64,000 nt of DNA from Glandiceps talaboti (Eukaryota > Hemichordata > Enteropneusta > Spengelidae). This document shows positions 1-10,931 of this stretch, one piece after another (the first letter of the stretch is position 1; every line of letters starts with the position of its first letter). Below the pieces are notes generated by a model. That model searched no databases. It was not told where the DNA came from and saw nothing but the letters and a program-made list of their open reading frames with translations. Both the position numbers and the translations under genes were made by a program. Location of the stretch: NCBI RefSeq assembly GCF_964340395.1, contig NC_135554.1, forward strand, positions 7,524,975-7,588,974. The letters run 5' to 3'.

Positions 1-4
1 ATTA

Positions 5-331
5 TCAATAGATTAATGAGCTTTTCGTCGGCCAAGTCGATGTCACTGTATTTGCATAACAATATATTTTCGTCGGCTTTCGTTCTACGTATACAGTAGC
101 AGAACGAATAATGTAAATGTCTTGCACATCTCGAGACAGAATGCGTACATTTGCACGGACATGATCTGCTATCAGTGGATAATTGTTAGCACGCTGACCC
201 ATAGCTTCCAAAATCAATTGACGTTCGGTACGTGTCACAGGAACCCGGATAACACGTCCGCACCCGGCCATTTTTGCACGACAATTCCCTGGAGCACGTG
301 TTCGAATTACTTTGATAACTAATTCTAACAT
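5..331 (-). CDS. Unrecognised 108-codon open frame
   Basis: This open frame is of better-than-average codon quality for the window. It has an Arg/Val-rich centre (GCGRVIRVP, then HVRANVRILSRDVQD) and ends in lower-complexity sequence before a stop near the window edge. It lies on the strand of trefoil gene A, downstream of its trefoil exon, so it could be a distal exon. However, its two cysteines do not fit the trefoil spacing and no clear splice donor was found. A diverged related stretch begins near 595 (shared wording around 'caatagattaatgag'), which favours repeat-derived sequence. No function is assigned. Confidence 0.2.
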   Translation of the reverse strand: MLELVIKVIRTRAPGNCRAKMAGCGRVIRVPVTRTERQLILEAMGQRANNYPLIADHVRANVRILSRDVQDIYIIRSATVYVERKPTKIYCYANTVTSTWPTKSSLIY

Positions 332-594
332 ATTACATGAATTCTATATTTAAAAAGAATTAGAAGGAAAGTGAACAGATGGTTCAAATCATGCAAAATC
401 AATACGTTCTCGTCTCAAGCTTGCAATTCCAAGCCCATCAACCAATCGCCATGTTCTTTAATTCATTAACATCTGCAAACAGGTGTACAAGAAATGTATT
501 GACAAATCTGTAAGCTTGTGATAATGAAATGCAAGTTACTTGTGACAAAGGAAACGTTCTCTTTCACCCACTCAGGCTGAAGACGTTAAATATT

Positions 595-930
595 GTCAAT
601 AGATTAATGAGGTTTCAGTCGATTTATACGTGGCATCTATTCATGCTTACGTTCGTATTTGCATATCAATAGTTGTCCGTCTGCATATATCGTTCGTCTA
701 CGCTTAGGTGAAAACCCACTAGTAAAACTAAAAGCTATGTCAACTAATTCCATAGAACATGTACATGTGTGTATTGTTACGGCTTGATGTATGAAATTTG
801 AAGCTTGCACTGTTTCGTTAAAACCTAGATACAAAAAATAACGCAAATTAGTAATTAAACCTAAATTAGCTATGTCAGTGGGCTTTATTAGATATGTGTG
901 CTTTGTTATGGTGGATATATGTACCACATT
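595..930. other. Non-coding stretch with weak similarity to 1-100
   Basis: The opening part resembles the first ~70 bases of the window (both contain 'caatagattaatgag' and a 'gtatttgcat' block). The 96-codon minus-strand frame here shows no domain and is probably chance. Nothing else is seen. Confidence 0.3.
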
Positions 931-1792
931 ATATGGAATTTGCAGCGTGTATTCTTAAGATACAGCTTAATTACTTGTCATCATGAAGTATTAAAATTGT
1001 TTATTAATAGTAAAATCTGCATGTCAACAAACTTCATATGAGCATTAGTATGATTGATTACAGAATTATGTGAAATTTGAAGCTTGCCATCTTGCCCTAA
1101 TTGCCAATAGACATGGAAATTTCACATTAAGACTAAAATGCTAAACGGGCTTCATATGTCATGTGTTTATTTTGGTTCATGTATGTACCAAGTATTTTAT
1201 AATGTCAAGTGCGAATTCTTTATATATGGCTTTATTACGGAAAAATCGTTGATTATGCAAATTAAAGATTTCCGTCAATAGCTACTCTAACTGGCTTTAA
1301 AGACAGATTTGCTTTGTTTTGGTTGATGTATGGACCTATGCTTTGCTGAATGCGAAGTATCTATACTTTGTTAATTTTAAATGTAGATTAATTACTGAAA
1401 ATCATGAATTGTGCAAATTAAACATTATAACCAAATGCTCCATCAACAAACGTGTTATAGTTAACAATTGTGTAAGTATTCATTCTTATTACTAAATTGG
1501 ATATTTACCAAAATCTAATCAGTTCTTATGCTTCTAATGGTATATAATTTCATTAGAATCGAGGCAGTAGTTGTTTAGATATCGTGTCCATGGATAAAGA
1601 CGCCCACAGATAGACAGACAGACATGCATACAGACAGACCAACAGAGAGAAACTAAGAAAGAGAGAGAGAAAGAAGAAAAAGAAAGAAAGAAGGAAAAGA
1701 AAAGAAAGAAAGAATGAAAGAAAAAAGAAAAGAAAGAAAGACAGAAAGAAAGAAAGAAAGAAATATAGCATAACATCCCCTATCAGGAGGTA
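930..1792 (-). mobile_element. Helentron-like non-autonomous element, copy in duplicon A
   Basis: Reverse-oriented copy of a repeat family also found at 10.9, 13.3, 42.5 and 49.0 kb. It contains degenerate ~145-bp monomers (key words 'tattcttaagata' and 'gcaaattaa'), then a segment of GACA/GAAA-type microsatellite (about 1605-1763). It ends in a degraded form of the family's terminal CCTCCCGTA hairpin ('tatcaggaggta'). The segment 1122-1245 is the uninterrupted counterpart of 15783-15890 plus 18395 onward in duplicon B, where a Penelope-like element is inserted. The Helentron (HINE) assignment is inferred from architecture, not from a transposase. Confidence 0.5.
1650..1763. repeat. GAAA-type purine-rich microsatellite
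   Basis: Imperfect (GAAA)n/(GAAAA)n tract next to GACA units. It creates two spurious Phe/Ser-rich minus-strand reading frames. The same position in duplicon B (18745-18825) carries a related tract. Confidence 0.9.
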
Positions 1793-1851
1793 AATATGGA
1801 AGATATTTAATTATAAATCAAGAGCATCAAAATGTACTCGGGTATACTTAC

Positions 1852-1992
1852 TTGGCAGACTGCACCGTGGTACACCACTACTAACAATACGATCATAACA
1901 ACAACCAGCACCAACACACGTAGTTTCTAAATTATCAAATTCATTACATTCGAAGCGATTGCTTTCCTCTTCAACCTCGTCGCAAACCTGAC
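1852..1992 (-). CDS. Trefoil (P-type) domain exon of gene A
   Basis: This 141-bp phase 1-1 exon is bounded by acceptor CTATAG and donor GTAAGT. The peptide begins QVCDEVEEES and carries the trefoil core C-x9-C-x4-CCY (RFECNEFDN, then CVGAGCCY) and a final Cys in VPRCSLPS. P-type trefoil domains are three-disulphide modules of secreted mucosal peptides and mucin- or zona-associated proteins. Spliced after the phase-1 signal-peptide exon at 6325-6397, it would place the domain at the mature N terminus. Its duplicate is at 18907-19047, with the same length and phases. Further exons of gene A would lie left of the window. The trefoil call is firm; the function of the whole protein is unknown. Confidence 0.9.
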
Positions 1993-2284
1993 CTATAGAT
2001 TTGTAACAGATGTATGATTTACCATGTAGAGTGTAAGTGATAACATACAGTGGAAGAAAAAAATAACGCAAGCAAAACAAGCAGTGAATACAAATAAACC
2101 GACCACAATATTATGTTATCCATATCTTAAAACAAACATGCCACCACACATTAATGTACACTATAAAACACACATCCACACACATTTGTGTATGTTGTTG
2201 TCCAACCTTTTATTTGCACTCAGAATCTTCTTTTCCTTCTTAGTTAGGGAGCGATTATATTTTACGGCCTGAATGGGGTGGCAA

Positions 2285-5200
2285 ATCAGCGGGGGACCTC
2301 AATTTGAGACTCAAGGAAGGGGGGGGGGGCATCATTTTTATGAAGTCAATAAAGGGGAGGGGGCGTCACCTTGTTTTCAACTAAACAAACATTATGAGTA
2401 AATCTGGGTAGATTCATTTATGACCATCTGCCTCACGATATTATCATAGATAATGCCCTCGGCATGGAGATTGTACATCATATATAGAATATGCATGCGT
2501 AGTCATTGTACCGCAATGCATCCTTGGGTAAAACCACCAAAAAAAATCGCATAGAATCACATAGCATATAGGACGCGCATACGTACTAGTCATTGAGCCG
2601 CTATGCTGCCGCTTGTGGGTGCTGTGCGAGCTAGTAAACAAAAAATATATGTGAATAAAATAAACCATAAACAAATAGCTATAAATATACCTTCAAATAT
2701 AACATAAACTTTGTCTCTTGATACATCCAATACATATGGTATGTCGTCACAACACAGCACCATGGCCACCTTTAAGCAACAGTCATTTGTTAGAAATAGC
2801 TTCTTGCTATTGCACGTCATGAGTTGCATTGTGTCATTTTGTCGTAGAAACACTTGCATGTGTAGCTGTACATGTAACACATAAGAAATGAAATACCTTT
2901 AGATTTACTGGCTCTAAAATATGTTCCGCCATGGACCTGAACATGTTGAATTGTGCGCAAACATAACTAATTTGAGACACTTTGAAATAATATGTGGCAA
3001 ACACTGTGACTGAAAGTGTCTGACCCAGCCTGTGTCAAGATATTGGATATTCAATGTCCATGTATATAGTTAGTCTAGTTCCTATCCATTTTTGTACATA
3101 TAATGTATGATAACTAAGATCATCTTCATTAGAAGTCCCAAATTGATTTATGGTTACGAGATCAATAGTTCAATGTAGGGTAAAAAAAAGAAATTCTTTT
3201 AGTGTGGGGTGGGGTGAGAGGAGGTCTTTTAGAATGAAATCTGTTTTATACCCTAATACAAACATTTCTAAAAATGTCAAATTGAAAAATGGGAAAGAAA
3301 TCTGTTATGCATGGCACTAAAGTACATTTATTGTGCCAATAAAAGAGCTATGTTTTTCTCACTACATACTGGCTTTGTATTCATAGCACTACATAATACT
3401 ACATACTGATTTGAAATTGATTGTGCTGAGTGCAACACTTTTACCAATTTAGTTAGAAGGGGGTGGAGAAGGGGTTCTGAGGCCTTACTAAAAAGAATGT
3501 TTTTTTTTTACCTACTGATCTCACCCCTAATGTGTTGATTTATCATACATGTACAAACTATTGAACTGTTACTTGGCATAGCTGTCGAGCAAACTAAATG
3601 TCTTATCTGTGTTTGTGTTTCACTTCGTCTTTTATACCTGTGACCATCACCAAGTTTATTACAGGTTACCAGGCTACATGTGAAACCCCCTTTTGTCTTG
3701 CTATTGTTTTACACCATAAACTACCAAGAAAGAAATATATTCCAAGGTGAACGCAATATTAATCGGATTCTCGGAGAATATATATTATATATGTGAATGA
3801 CTGATATGTTGTAAACACAGACTTGTTTGATGATGATCTAGTAAAGTGATACTTACTGTAGCCAGGACTTCTATAGTACAGATATGGTGCAAAGTTATGA
3901 CGAAAGTTAGATTTTACATCTCCCCTGGAATATCTAGTATCCACATTGAGTGACTGTATACTGCGAGTAAAATTTTGTCAGCAGATCATAATATTACATT
4001 TCCTTGGTATTAGAATGTATTTATTTTCAAGGCTATCATATTGCCAGCAATATAATGGACAACATAGCCAGTAGTAAGTGAATTGAATTAGTAATCTAGT
4101 TTAAAAACTGTTGTAGTACAGAAAACATTTGTAGGACATTGTTTACTTTTTATTTTGAAACCAATGACATTTATCACATTTCATTATTCAAAACATTTCA
4201 AAAACATTTTGGTTAAACATAGCACTGTGGTCAATGAATGGGAGGTGGTAGGGTCTGGTGGAGTTTTGAGTCAGTGCCATGATTAAACTGCACAGTTATG
4301 AACAGGACAAACAAGTACCTTGTGGAGTGCAAACGTGTATATGTATGGAAAGCCGCAGTTGTGTTAAGTCTAAGGAAAACAATATATTGACTATATGATG
4401 TGAATATATCTTTATATGATGCAAACAATTCATTATAGGATGCAAGTACATCATTATGTGTGACAGTTATTAACATGGGTTTTGCAGTATATTAACTCCA
4501 TTTACAATATTGTACTTGATAATTAGCTGAATTAATCAATTAATAGTTCACTCAATCTAAGAGAAATCCTAGAACTTTTGGTTACTGAACCATGAATATT
4601 TTGTATGTCCATGAACAGACAATCATACTTCTCATAGGGTTCCTATCTGAAGAGCTTTATACATGTGAAGCAATGGATTTGGGTTAGCAATGCACCAGAT
4701 ACACTTAAAATTACTGAAAATGAATTGTAGAAGGGTCACTATTTGTAAGTACAACATGAACAGAAATAGCGCCAATGGCGTTGTAGCACAACTGTACAGT
4801 TGTTAAAAATGTTTCACACATATGCTGATCCATACTAGGTATAGGTGTTCATTTGCTTAATGATTATCCAAACATTCATTTGTCTACGTATCCCTGTTAT
4901 CTTTGCAATATATGCGATCACTTGGCTGTTGCTATGGACATGGTCTTGTCGCTAGGCACATTTGCATACATTTTTTTAATTGTTATCCATGTGTCTATCA
5001 ATTCATATTGTTATCTTTGCAATATACGTGATTATTTAGTTTTTGCTATGGGCGTGGTCTTGTTGCTAGGCAAATAACATACATTTTTGATTTTAACAAT
5101 TTCCCAACTAGACACCCAAGGTAATACACCCATCACATATCATGGCAATCGGTACATGCAGGAAATTTAACCTGCCAAACACAGTATGATCATGGACGTC

Positions 5201-5960
5201 TTGATGTGACTATTTTTTCCCCATAAATTGTGCGGCCCAATGACTAGTACGCATGCACGTCGTATATACTATGCGAAAAAAAATTGTGGTTCTCCCAGGG
5301 ATGCATTGCGGCGCGCAGTGACTACGCATGCGCCTTCCATATACTACGTACATTCCCCACGCGCTATCGTATCGTCATAAAGCATAGGCGACATAACATC
5401 ACCATGCATTGCAATATTGTAATAGTAGGCCTGTTGGCACGATTATTAACATTGTAACGAGTATCAAGGCATCACTCTACCTCAAGGAGAAATTGTTACA
5501 CTATTTGGAAGTTTGACGCATGGCAGTACGCGATACTGATGACATAGCGCAGTTTAATTTCCAGGTTGCGGAATGTGTTTATTGGTAGAGTAACATTCCT
5601 ACATCATCGAGTTGAACTGAGAAATCGTGATGTTCGGCAACATGTCAACAACACATTTGTCCAAAGTACGTTGGTGGAGGGTCTCTGATAAGTTGGATAA
5701 TTGAAAATGAACAATATTAATCTAATGTAATGGCTATGATGGTTTTTGAAACCAACAACTGCATAGAGTGTTGACTTTCTTTACTTCTCGCCCATGTCAG
5801 GGAATTAGATGTCATTCAAAAAAATAAATTTTGATGGTCAATATCCCTTAGTAGAAAATGACCCAAATCAAGTGTATCAACCCTGGCCCAGGCAGCCGGT
5901 CACTAATGAATCTACCCTGCGCGAGCTTATGGGCTTTACCTCGTTATGATATTATACGTA
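2285..5960. repeat. Copy-A-specific 3.7-kb intron insertion with inverted internal arms
   Basis: Duplicon B passes almost directly from the counterpart of ~2270 to that of ~5985, so this block lies in gene A's first intron only. Inside it, 2470-2605 is an inverted copy of 5225-5345; both hold 'cgcatgcgtagtca'-like and 'gtactagtcattg' words around an A/T run. The words at 2405-2440 are likewise inverted at 5870-5920. The content is AT-rich with several G or C homopolymers (2318-2330, 2353-2362). No transposase frame is visible. A cryptic cysteine-containing frame near 2700-2820 ends at a GTATAT donor-like site, but no matching acceptor supports it. Confidence 0.5.
4877..5090 (+). repeat. Two-copy tandem repeat of about 115 bp
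   Basis: Two consecutive diverged units share 'gttatctttgcaatata', 'ggtcttgt' with 'gctaggca', and 'catacattttt'. The units are about 4877-4988 and 4992-5090. The 74-codon plus-strand frame here only reflects the repeat. Confidence 0.7.
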
Positions 5961-6240
5961 CATAGATTACTGTCGTGTGCCCTCAACGTTAAACATCGCC
6001 TCAGTAATACGTTCATGTAGCAATACATTGTAGCAATACATTGTATGCCTTGAACCGTAGCGAGCATAGGTAACCCACATACAGGACTATATACTATCAA
6101 ACCAGTATGTCGGACCTGTTATTTTGAAACATTCAAATCAAGTATAGGCTGAATCAAATTAGTCAATATATAATCAAAGTAGTCTGGCAATTTACACAAT
6201 GGCTAGCCTGTTCGGGGCTGTAATATACCAGGCAAACGGA

Positions 6241-6276
6241 AGGGATACCCCCCCCCCCCCACACACACACACACAT
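6241..6276. repeat. C homopolymer followed by (CA)n
   Basis: A run of C then CA dinucleotides in gene A's first intron, just downstream of the signal-peptide exon. The same place in duplicon B (20306-20364) holds a longer (CA)n tract. Confidence 0.9.
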
Positions 6277-6324
6277 GTACTGCAAGTCTATGATGCTAAT
6301 TTGGTCACAAAGACCTATACATAC

Positions 6325-6397
6325 CGTTAATAACATCAATAAGAAAAACATTCAGTGTCAACAAAACCATGAGGGCTGCAGTCACTGGCTTCGCCAT
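6325..6397 (-). CDS. Signal-peptide exon of trefoil gene A
   Basis: The coding part of the first exon starts at an ATG with a good purine context (gaaATGG). It encodes MAKPVTAALM followed by a hydrophobic Leu/Val/Phe stretch and the end VIN-G, a typical 24-residue secretory signal. It ends at a phase-1 GTATGT donor, which joins in frame to the phase-1 trefoil exon at 1852-1992. The duplicate at 20416-20488 has the same length, start and donor, and that conservation between copies chooses this Met over upstream frames. The product is inferred to be secreted. Confidence 0.85.
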
Positions 6398-6636
6398 TTC
6401 TACCAACTGTGCCGAGTTTCTCTAAACATCAACAATATCTATTGCTATTGTTTTATCTTCAAACTCCCTAAATGATAAGACAAGTTTGTGATAATTTCTA
6501 TCTTGAGATATATTTTTTCATAATTTGAATAACTCATGGATACATATAATGATAAGTATTGCACATACCAATATATACAGAGAAATTAAAGTGTGCATTT
6601 ACAAACATACAAAGCAAAACAGGTATCATCACGACA

Positions 6637-6974
6637 CAATCTGATTAAAATCCGATGTAGATGTCGGCTTATCGTTCATTGCTATTTTACCTTCGTTATT
6701 TTGCCTGAATTGACCTTCTTGGTACATGTTTACAATTTTATGAAGGCGATCAGGTTAAAATATGTAAACATGTACCAAGAAGCTCAATTCAGGCAAAATA
6801 ACGAAGGTAAAATAGCAATGAACGATTAGCCGACATCTACATAGGATTTTAATCAGATTACATCACGGCATAAAAATGTAAACATGTACCAAGAAGGTCA
6901 ATTCAGGCAAAATAACGAAGGTAAAATAGCAATGAACGATTAGCCGACATCTACATCAGATTTTAATCAGATTG
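6637..6974. mobile_element. Foldback/MITE-like element with long terminal inverted repeats
   Basis: Arm 1 (about 6637-6737) is repeated inverted at about 6763-6859, then a second copy of that arm follows at 6871-6974. The termini read CAATCTGATTAAAATC and its complement. The 10-bp sequence catcacgaca flanks the outer ends (6627-6636 and 6975-6984), and a one-mismatch version (catcacggca) sits between the second and third arms. Duplicon B (about 20725-20740) has one copy of this site and no element, giving a true empty site. A 9-10 bp target duplication with ~100-bp inverted repeats resembles MULE-type elements, but no transposase is encoded, so the superfamily is an inference. Confidence 0.85.
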
Positions 6975-7817
6975 CATCACGACATAAACACTCGTGAGCC
7001 TCTCTAGGCGCCCCAAAATAGAAATGAACCAAAACACTTACATTGATACGTCGACAGTAATCTATCAGTAGACTCTGGTATATAAAACACTCACATAATC
7101 GGCTAGCCACTGGAAAGTACCTCCATGCCGTTTGTATGTATATATTCACAGACACGTCCGAAAATAATACATTTACGGGGACTAAATAGGCTGGCTATAT
7201 CGACTTCACTTAAACACCAACATATAACTCTTTTGAGTTTGCTCGCCCATGTCACATTACTGGCTTCAATTAAAGTAGTGGTACAACAGTACCAATTATT
7301 CACATTAAGAGACTTTTAGTTTGTTTGCACACTTCCTACTTATGTTTACTAATGCATTTAACATCTCACAGTGGCCACACCTGAATACTGTATAACGATC
7401 TATCCATAAAAATAAACCCTTGTAATACAAACACCACGTAAAATAAAACATATTGGTCACTCTGGTATTACCAAGCCGCGGTTTACTACACCCATTACTC
7501 CAAGGGCGAAACATAAAATTTACCCATATTCCATTGTACAAGTGACATTGACAGCGCTTATATGTTACTGGAACTAAACTGTATTTAAACCGTAGTTAGA
7601 AAGATCTATACTCGCGGCCACCGGGACAATTACCAGTCTCGTTTGGTTCAAAATAAGTTAAGTGACTTACCCAAACTGCAGTATACCTTGAACTTGGCTT
7701 AGATTAATCAAGTCTTCATGTGATTTTAACTATGTTGGGTATAGAAGAAAAAACTAAAAAAAAACATGTTGTAATTTGCAGAATGATGGCGTGTCACAGT
7801 ATATCGAGTTTCACTTG

Positions 7818-7819
<2 letters not shown>

Positions 7820-7911
<92 letters not shown>
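7820..7911. repeat. (TA)n microsatellite bordering a hammerhead element
   Basis: Pure AT dinucleotide tract forming the left border of the inverted-repeat element ending near 8300. Confidence 0.95.
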
Positions 7912-7914
<3 letters not shown>

Positions 7915-8017
7915 GACTGGATGTAGATAAAACCACATAAAAGTGCTCAATACGGGTAGTAGAGCGAATTATATACAGGTTTTGAAAATTTGAACCAAAT
8001 TATATGCTATAGACTAG

Positions 8018-8068
8018 ACCCTACAGAACTGTTTCGTGAGGTGCGTATTCCTCACTCATCAGGGGTAG
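8018..8068 (-). ncRNA. Hammerhead ribozyme, left arm
   Basis: Read on the minus strand it has CTGATGA, a GTGAGG/CCTCAC stem II, GAAAC, a short ACA/TGT stem III, then TA and GGGT pairing with ACCC for stem I. All conserved core positions are present. It differs from the right-arm copy only in loop positions. Confidence 0.85.
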
Positions 8069-8195
8069 AATGGAATATTAACATCTACGTTTCGTTTACG
8101 TTTTACGTGGTGTTTGTATTACAAGGGTTTATTTTTATGGATAGATCGTTATACAGTATTCAGGTGTGGCCACTGTGAGATGTTAATATTCCAAT

Positions 8196-8246
8196 CTACC
8201 CCTGATGAGTGAGGAATACGTACCTCACGAAACAGTTCTGTAGGGT
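8196..8246 (+). ncRNA. Hammerhead ribozyme, right arm
   Basis: Plus-strand core CTGATGA (8202-8208), stem II GTGAGG/CCTCAC closing a loop, GAAAC, stem III of three pairs and stem I ACCC/GGGT. The predicted cleavage site follows the TGTA at the stem III/stem I junction. Hammerheads are established components of Penelope-like elements and small retrozymes. Self-cleavage is predicted here, not shown. Confidence 0.88.
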
Positions 8247-10511
8247 CTATAGCATATAATTTGGTTCAAATTTTGAAAACCTGTATATATATATATATAC
8301 ACACACAGACACACACACGCCTCCGAGTACAAATAGGTTGGTTCGTTCGCCTCACTTTGTTCTTATGTCAATTAAGCACAATAGCATGAGGTCACGTCAG
8401 GTCAGGCTAGAAAACACTTCTGAGTGATGTCCTTGTAATTGCAGATACTAGTGGTTTGTTTTCTGACGTCTGACGACATGCGACTATACAAATAACACAG
8501 TAATATTTTGTGTCATAGCATGTTGTTATGATATAAATAAACCACTACAATGTAAGGGTAATGTGTATCCAGAGTATATGTATATGTCAGGGATTATCAT
8601 GCAATGTCGAGTATGATAATTTATGTCGTTCCTCTGACGTACCGAAAGAACAAATAATGATAATTTTACACTTGTAAAAAACTGAATTGGTCAAAAGGTA
8701 AAAAATCTGATATTACATTTTCGATGGTAGATATCTGTCTCTTATTTGAGGATTATTGTGAAAACAAATATATTGGAAGCTGAGCAGTACACGATAGATT
8801 ACCTAGGCAGTAAGGAGGTTCAATATGTTAATCAAATAACACATCACAGCAATTGTAAAACAATTGAACACCTAGCAAGGGATTCCTTACATTTTAAATT
8901 TGGACCGGGGGGGGGGGGGGGCAGATAAAATGGTATATTGCCAGGGTGTTATATTAGCCCCCACCAGGAATAGTGCGGGGGGGGGGGGGGGGTTGATGAT
9001 CAACGTCCATCTGTATGTTTTTGCATCCATCCATGACCAGCCATATATCTGTTATCAGTGACTCAATTCAACCAAACCTAATATTATTGTCAAGCAAAGG
9101 TCATATATTTAGAGACTAGCCATGTGGTATGATTTCGTATGGCAAAAATAGCGGTAAAAATTAACCATAATTGTAAATCTGGAAACATGTCCGTCATGGA
9201 TTCATTGAAACTATTAACTGCAGAAAAAAAAACAATTTTGTATATATTGGACGGTATAAAAATGAAATATGTATGACCGCTCATAACCCACATATTCACT
9301 ACATGTTTTCTTTATATTTGAAAGAACTATTGGAACAACTTACTTTTAGTTACAGTAACAGTGGTGATTCATTCCATTCGTTTCATATGGGAACTTTAGA
9401 TCGTCACAGCAAAAAATAAACAAGGTATTTCAGTTAGTTGTCATGTATGCATTGTCTCTTTTGTGAATGATATATTATTACTGCCACACCGCCGGGTAGG
9501 CATTCTTGATTAATAACCAAAGAAGACAAACCCCCTTTGACAGATCGACGTATGTAACTTTCTTAAAATTGATTAACAAAAGATTCAACTTTCACATCTA
9601 TTTTCATTTCTCCATCACGTTATTTGTAGTTTTGACGGGGAAAACATTAGTTGCCTTTCACAAATATATGCCTGTAGGCGGTAAAAAACACTTCCTGCTC
9701 TATTAACGTGTTAAGGGAAGTATGGCGATTCCTCTCTGAAAGAACATCACGTAGTACACAAAATGGCCGTTGCCAACGATTTTAATGACCAGTTGTGTCA
9801 AAAATACCATCTTCAATACGTCTTAGTGAAATATTAATACACAAATGTTGGGAGCAAGATTTTGGTAATATATATTCATAGTTCTTGTCTATCTACTATT
9901 AGAATTCTACCAAAAAGGACTTTGCCAATACCAGACTGTTTTGTTAGACTATTTCCTGTTGTGTGACACAGTTCAAAATATCACCTCTGCCACACCCACC
10001 ATGCAAAAGTATATCTTGTGTATGATTTTTTGATTAAAAACACTTCAAATATGGTAAGCCAATACCTAAAATAGACAGTTACGTTAATTATTACGAATGA
10101 GAAGGATTAGGTAGTAACAGATCTCGACAGTGAGTATGACCGAACGATTTGCAAAAGTAAAGGAGGCAATGCGACCAGCTACCAGCAGTTTGGTAGTCGC
10201 TTGCCACGGTTGACTTCGCAGCAATTTACACTAAAATAATGAATATAACACGTACATTTTACTTACATTACTTTTATCCTGTCTCAATATAAACTCTGTC
10301 CAGTTGACGTTCAACTTGCTGAGTGTAGCAAACGTACAGAAACACACACTTCTCGTACTTACATTTAATTGAACAGCGTAGAATAGCACGACTGGCGATA
10401 ACTACAGTCTAAAGGTGACAAGAAAGGTTATACAACATTTGGATATAAATCAACCTCACTGAATACAACTATTATGGAGATCACAATTAGTCTTCTCGGT
10501 TCGATGTGTAC

Positions 10512-10560
10512 ACTATATAAAGGTCATCTTAGGTGAAGGCTATACCTCTGTATACAATAC
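10512..10560 (+). promoter_or_regulatory. Conserved TATA-like block
   Basis: TATATAAAGGTCATCTTAGG is preserved in both duplicons (about 10514 and 22713) with diverging flanks. The orientation would suit a plus-strand promoter, opposite to the trefoil genes, yet no plus-strand ORF follows. The conservation may only reflect shared ancestry. Confidence 0.25.
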
Positions 10561-10931
10561 GCCTGTGTGTACTAACATATTATGGGATTTCATGTAGGTT
10601 CTATGGTATACTATAGATCTCGTCAATACCTTACCAACAATGTATTTAAGCTGCACTTGCTGCAACTGAACATGTTTTTTTTTAAATTTCAATTACTACC
10701 TCGTAATATCGTACACCCTGAACAGTATTGAATCATATATAGGTGTGCATATTTTTTGTAGCTGTATATATAGATGATAAATCAAGTCACAATGACTATT
10801 TGGTACGTACCAAAAAAAATGAGCGATCTCAAACCTGTTATTACAGTACTCATGGATATGAGCGACCACTAATTAACATGTGTAATGTCAGATTATTGGT
10901 ATTTTAACACCATATTAACCAAATATTAAAG

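Larger units (their letters stand above)
7975..8284. mobile_element. Inverted-repeat retroelement derivative with two hammerhead ribozymes
   Basis: Arms 7975-8086 and 8178-8284 are near-perfect inverted copies. Each carries a complete hammerhead core, minus strand in the left arm and plus strand in the right arm. (TA)n borders the element on the left (7820-7911) and a short TA tract on the right (8283-8300). The 'gctcaatac...agtagagc' stretch at 7944-7965 resembles 32536-32558, which belongs to a Penelope-like element 3' end. The central 8101-8186 is an exact inverted copy of 7358-7443. The related segment near 41.2-41.6 kb lacks the element. It encodes no protein. The Penelope/retrozyme assignment is inferred from the ribozyme and the shared end sequence. 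Confidence 0.8.
6990..10600. repeat. 5' flank of gene A, right part of duplicon A
   Basis: Similar over most of its length to 20735-22780, for example the blocks at 7330-7560, 9345-9720 and 10050-10560. No coding exon is supported here. The segment 7595-9345 has no counterpart in duplicon B but partly matches 41100-41770, so it is probably ancestral sequence that copy B lost. It also contains the hammerhead element at 7820-8300 and two G-runs (about 8908-8923 and 8978-8992). Confidence 0.7.

Noticed and set aside
1534-1776. Ser/Phe-rich minus-strand frames
   Set aside because: They are translations of the GAAA/GACA microsatellite, not genes.
2590-2880. Possible extra gene A exon with several cysteines
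   Set aside because: Ends at a GTATAT site in phase 1, but no acceptor in the right phase exists and the block is absent from copy B.
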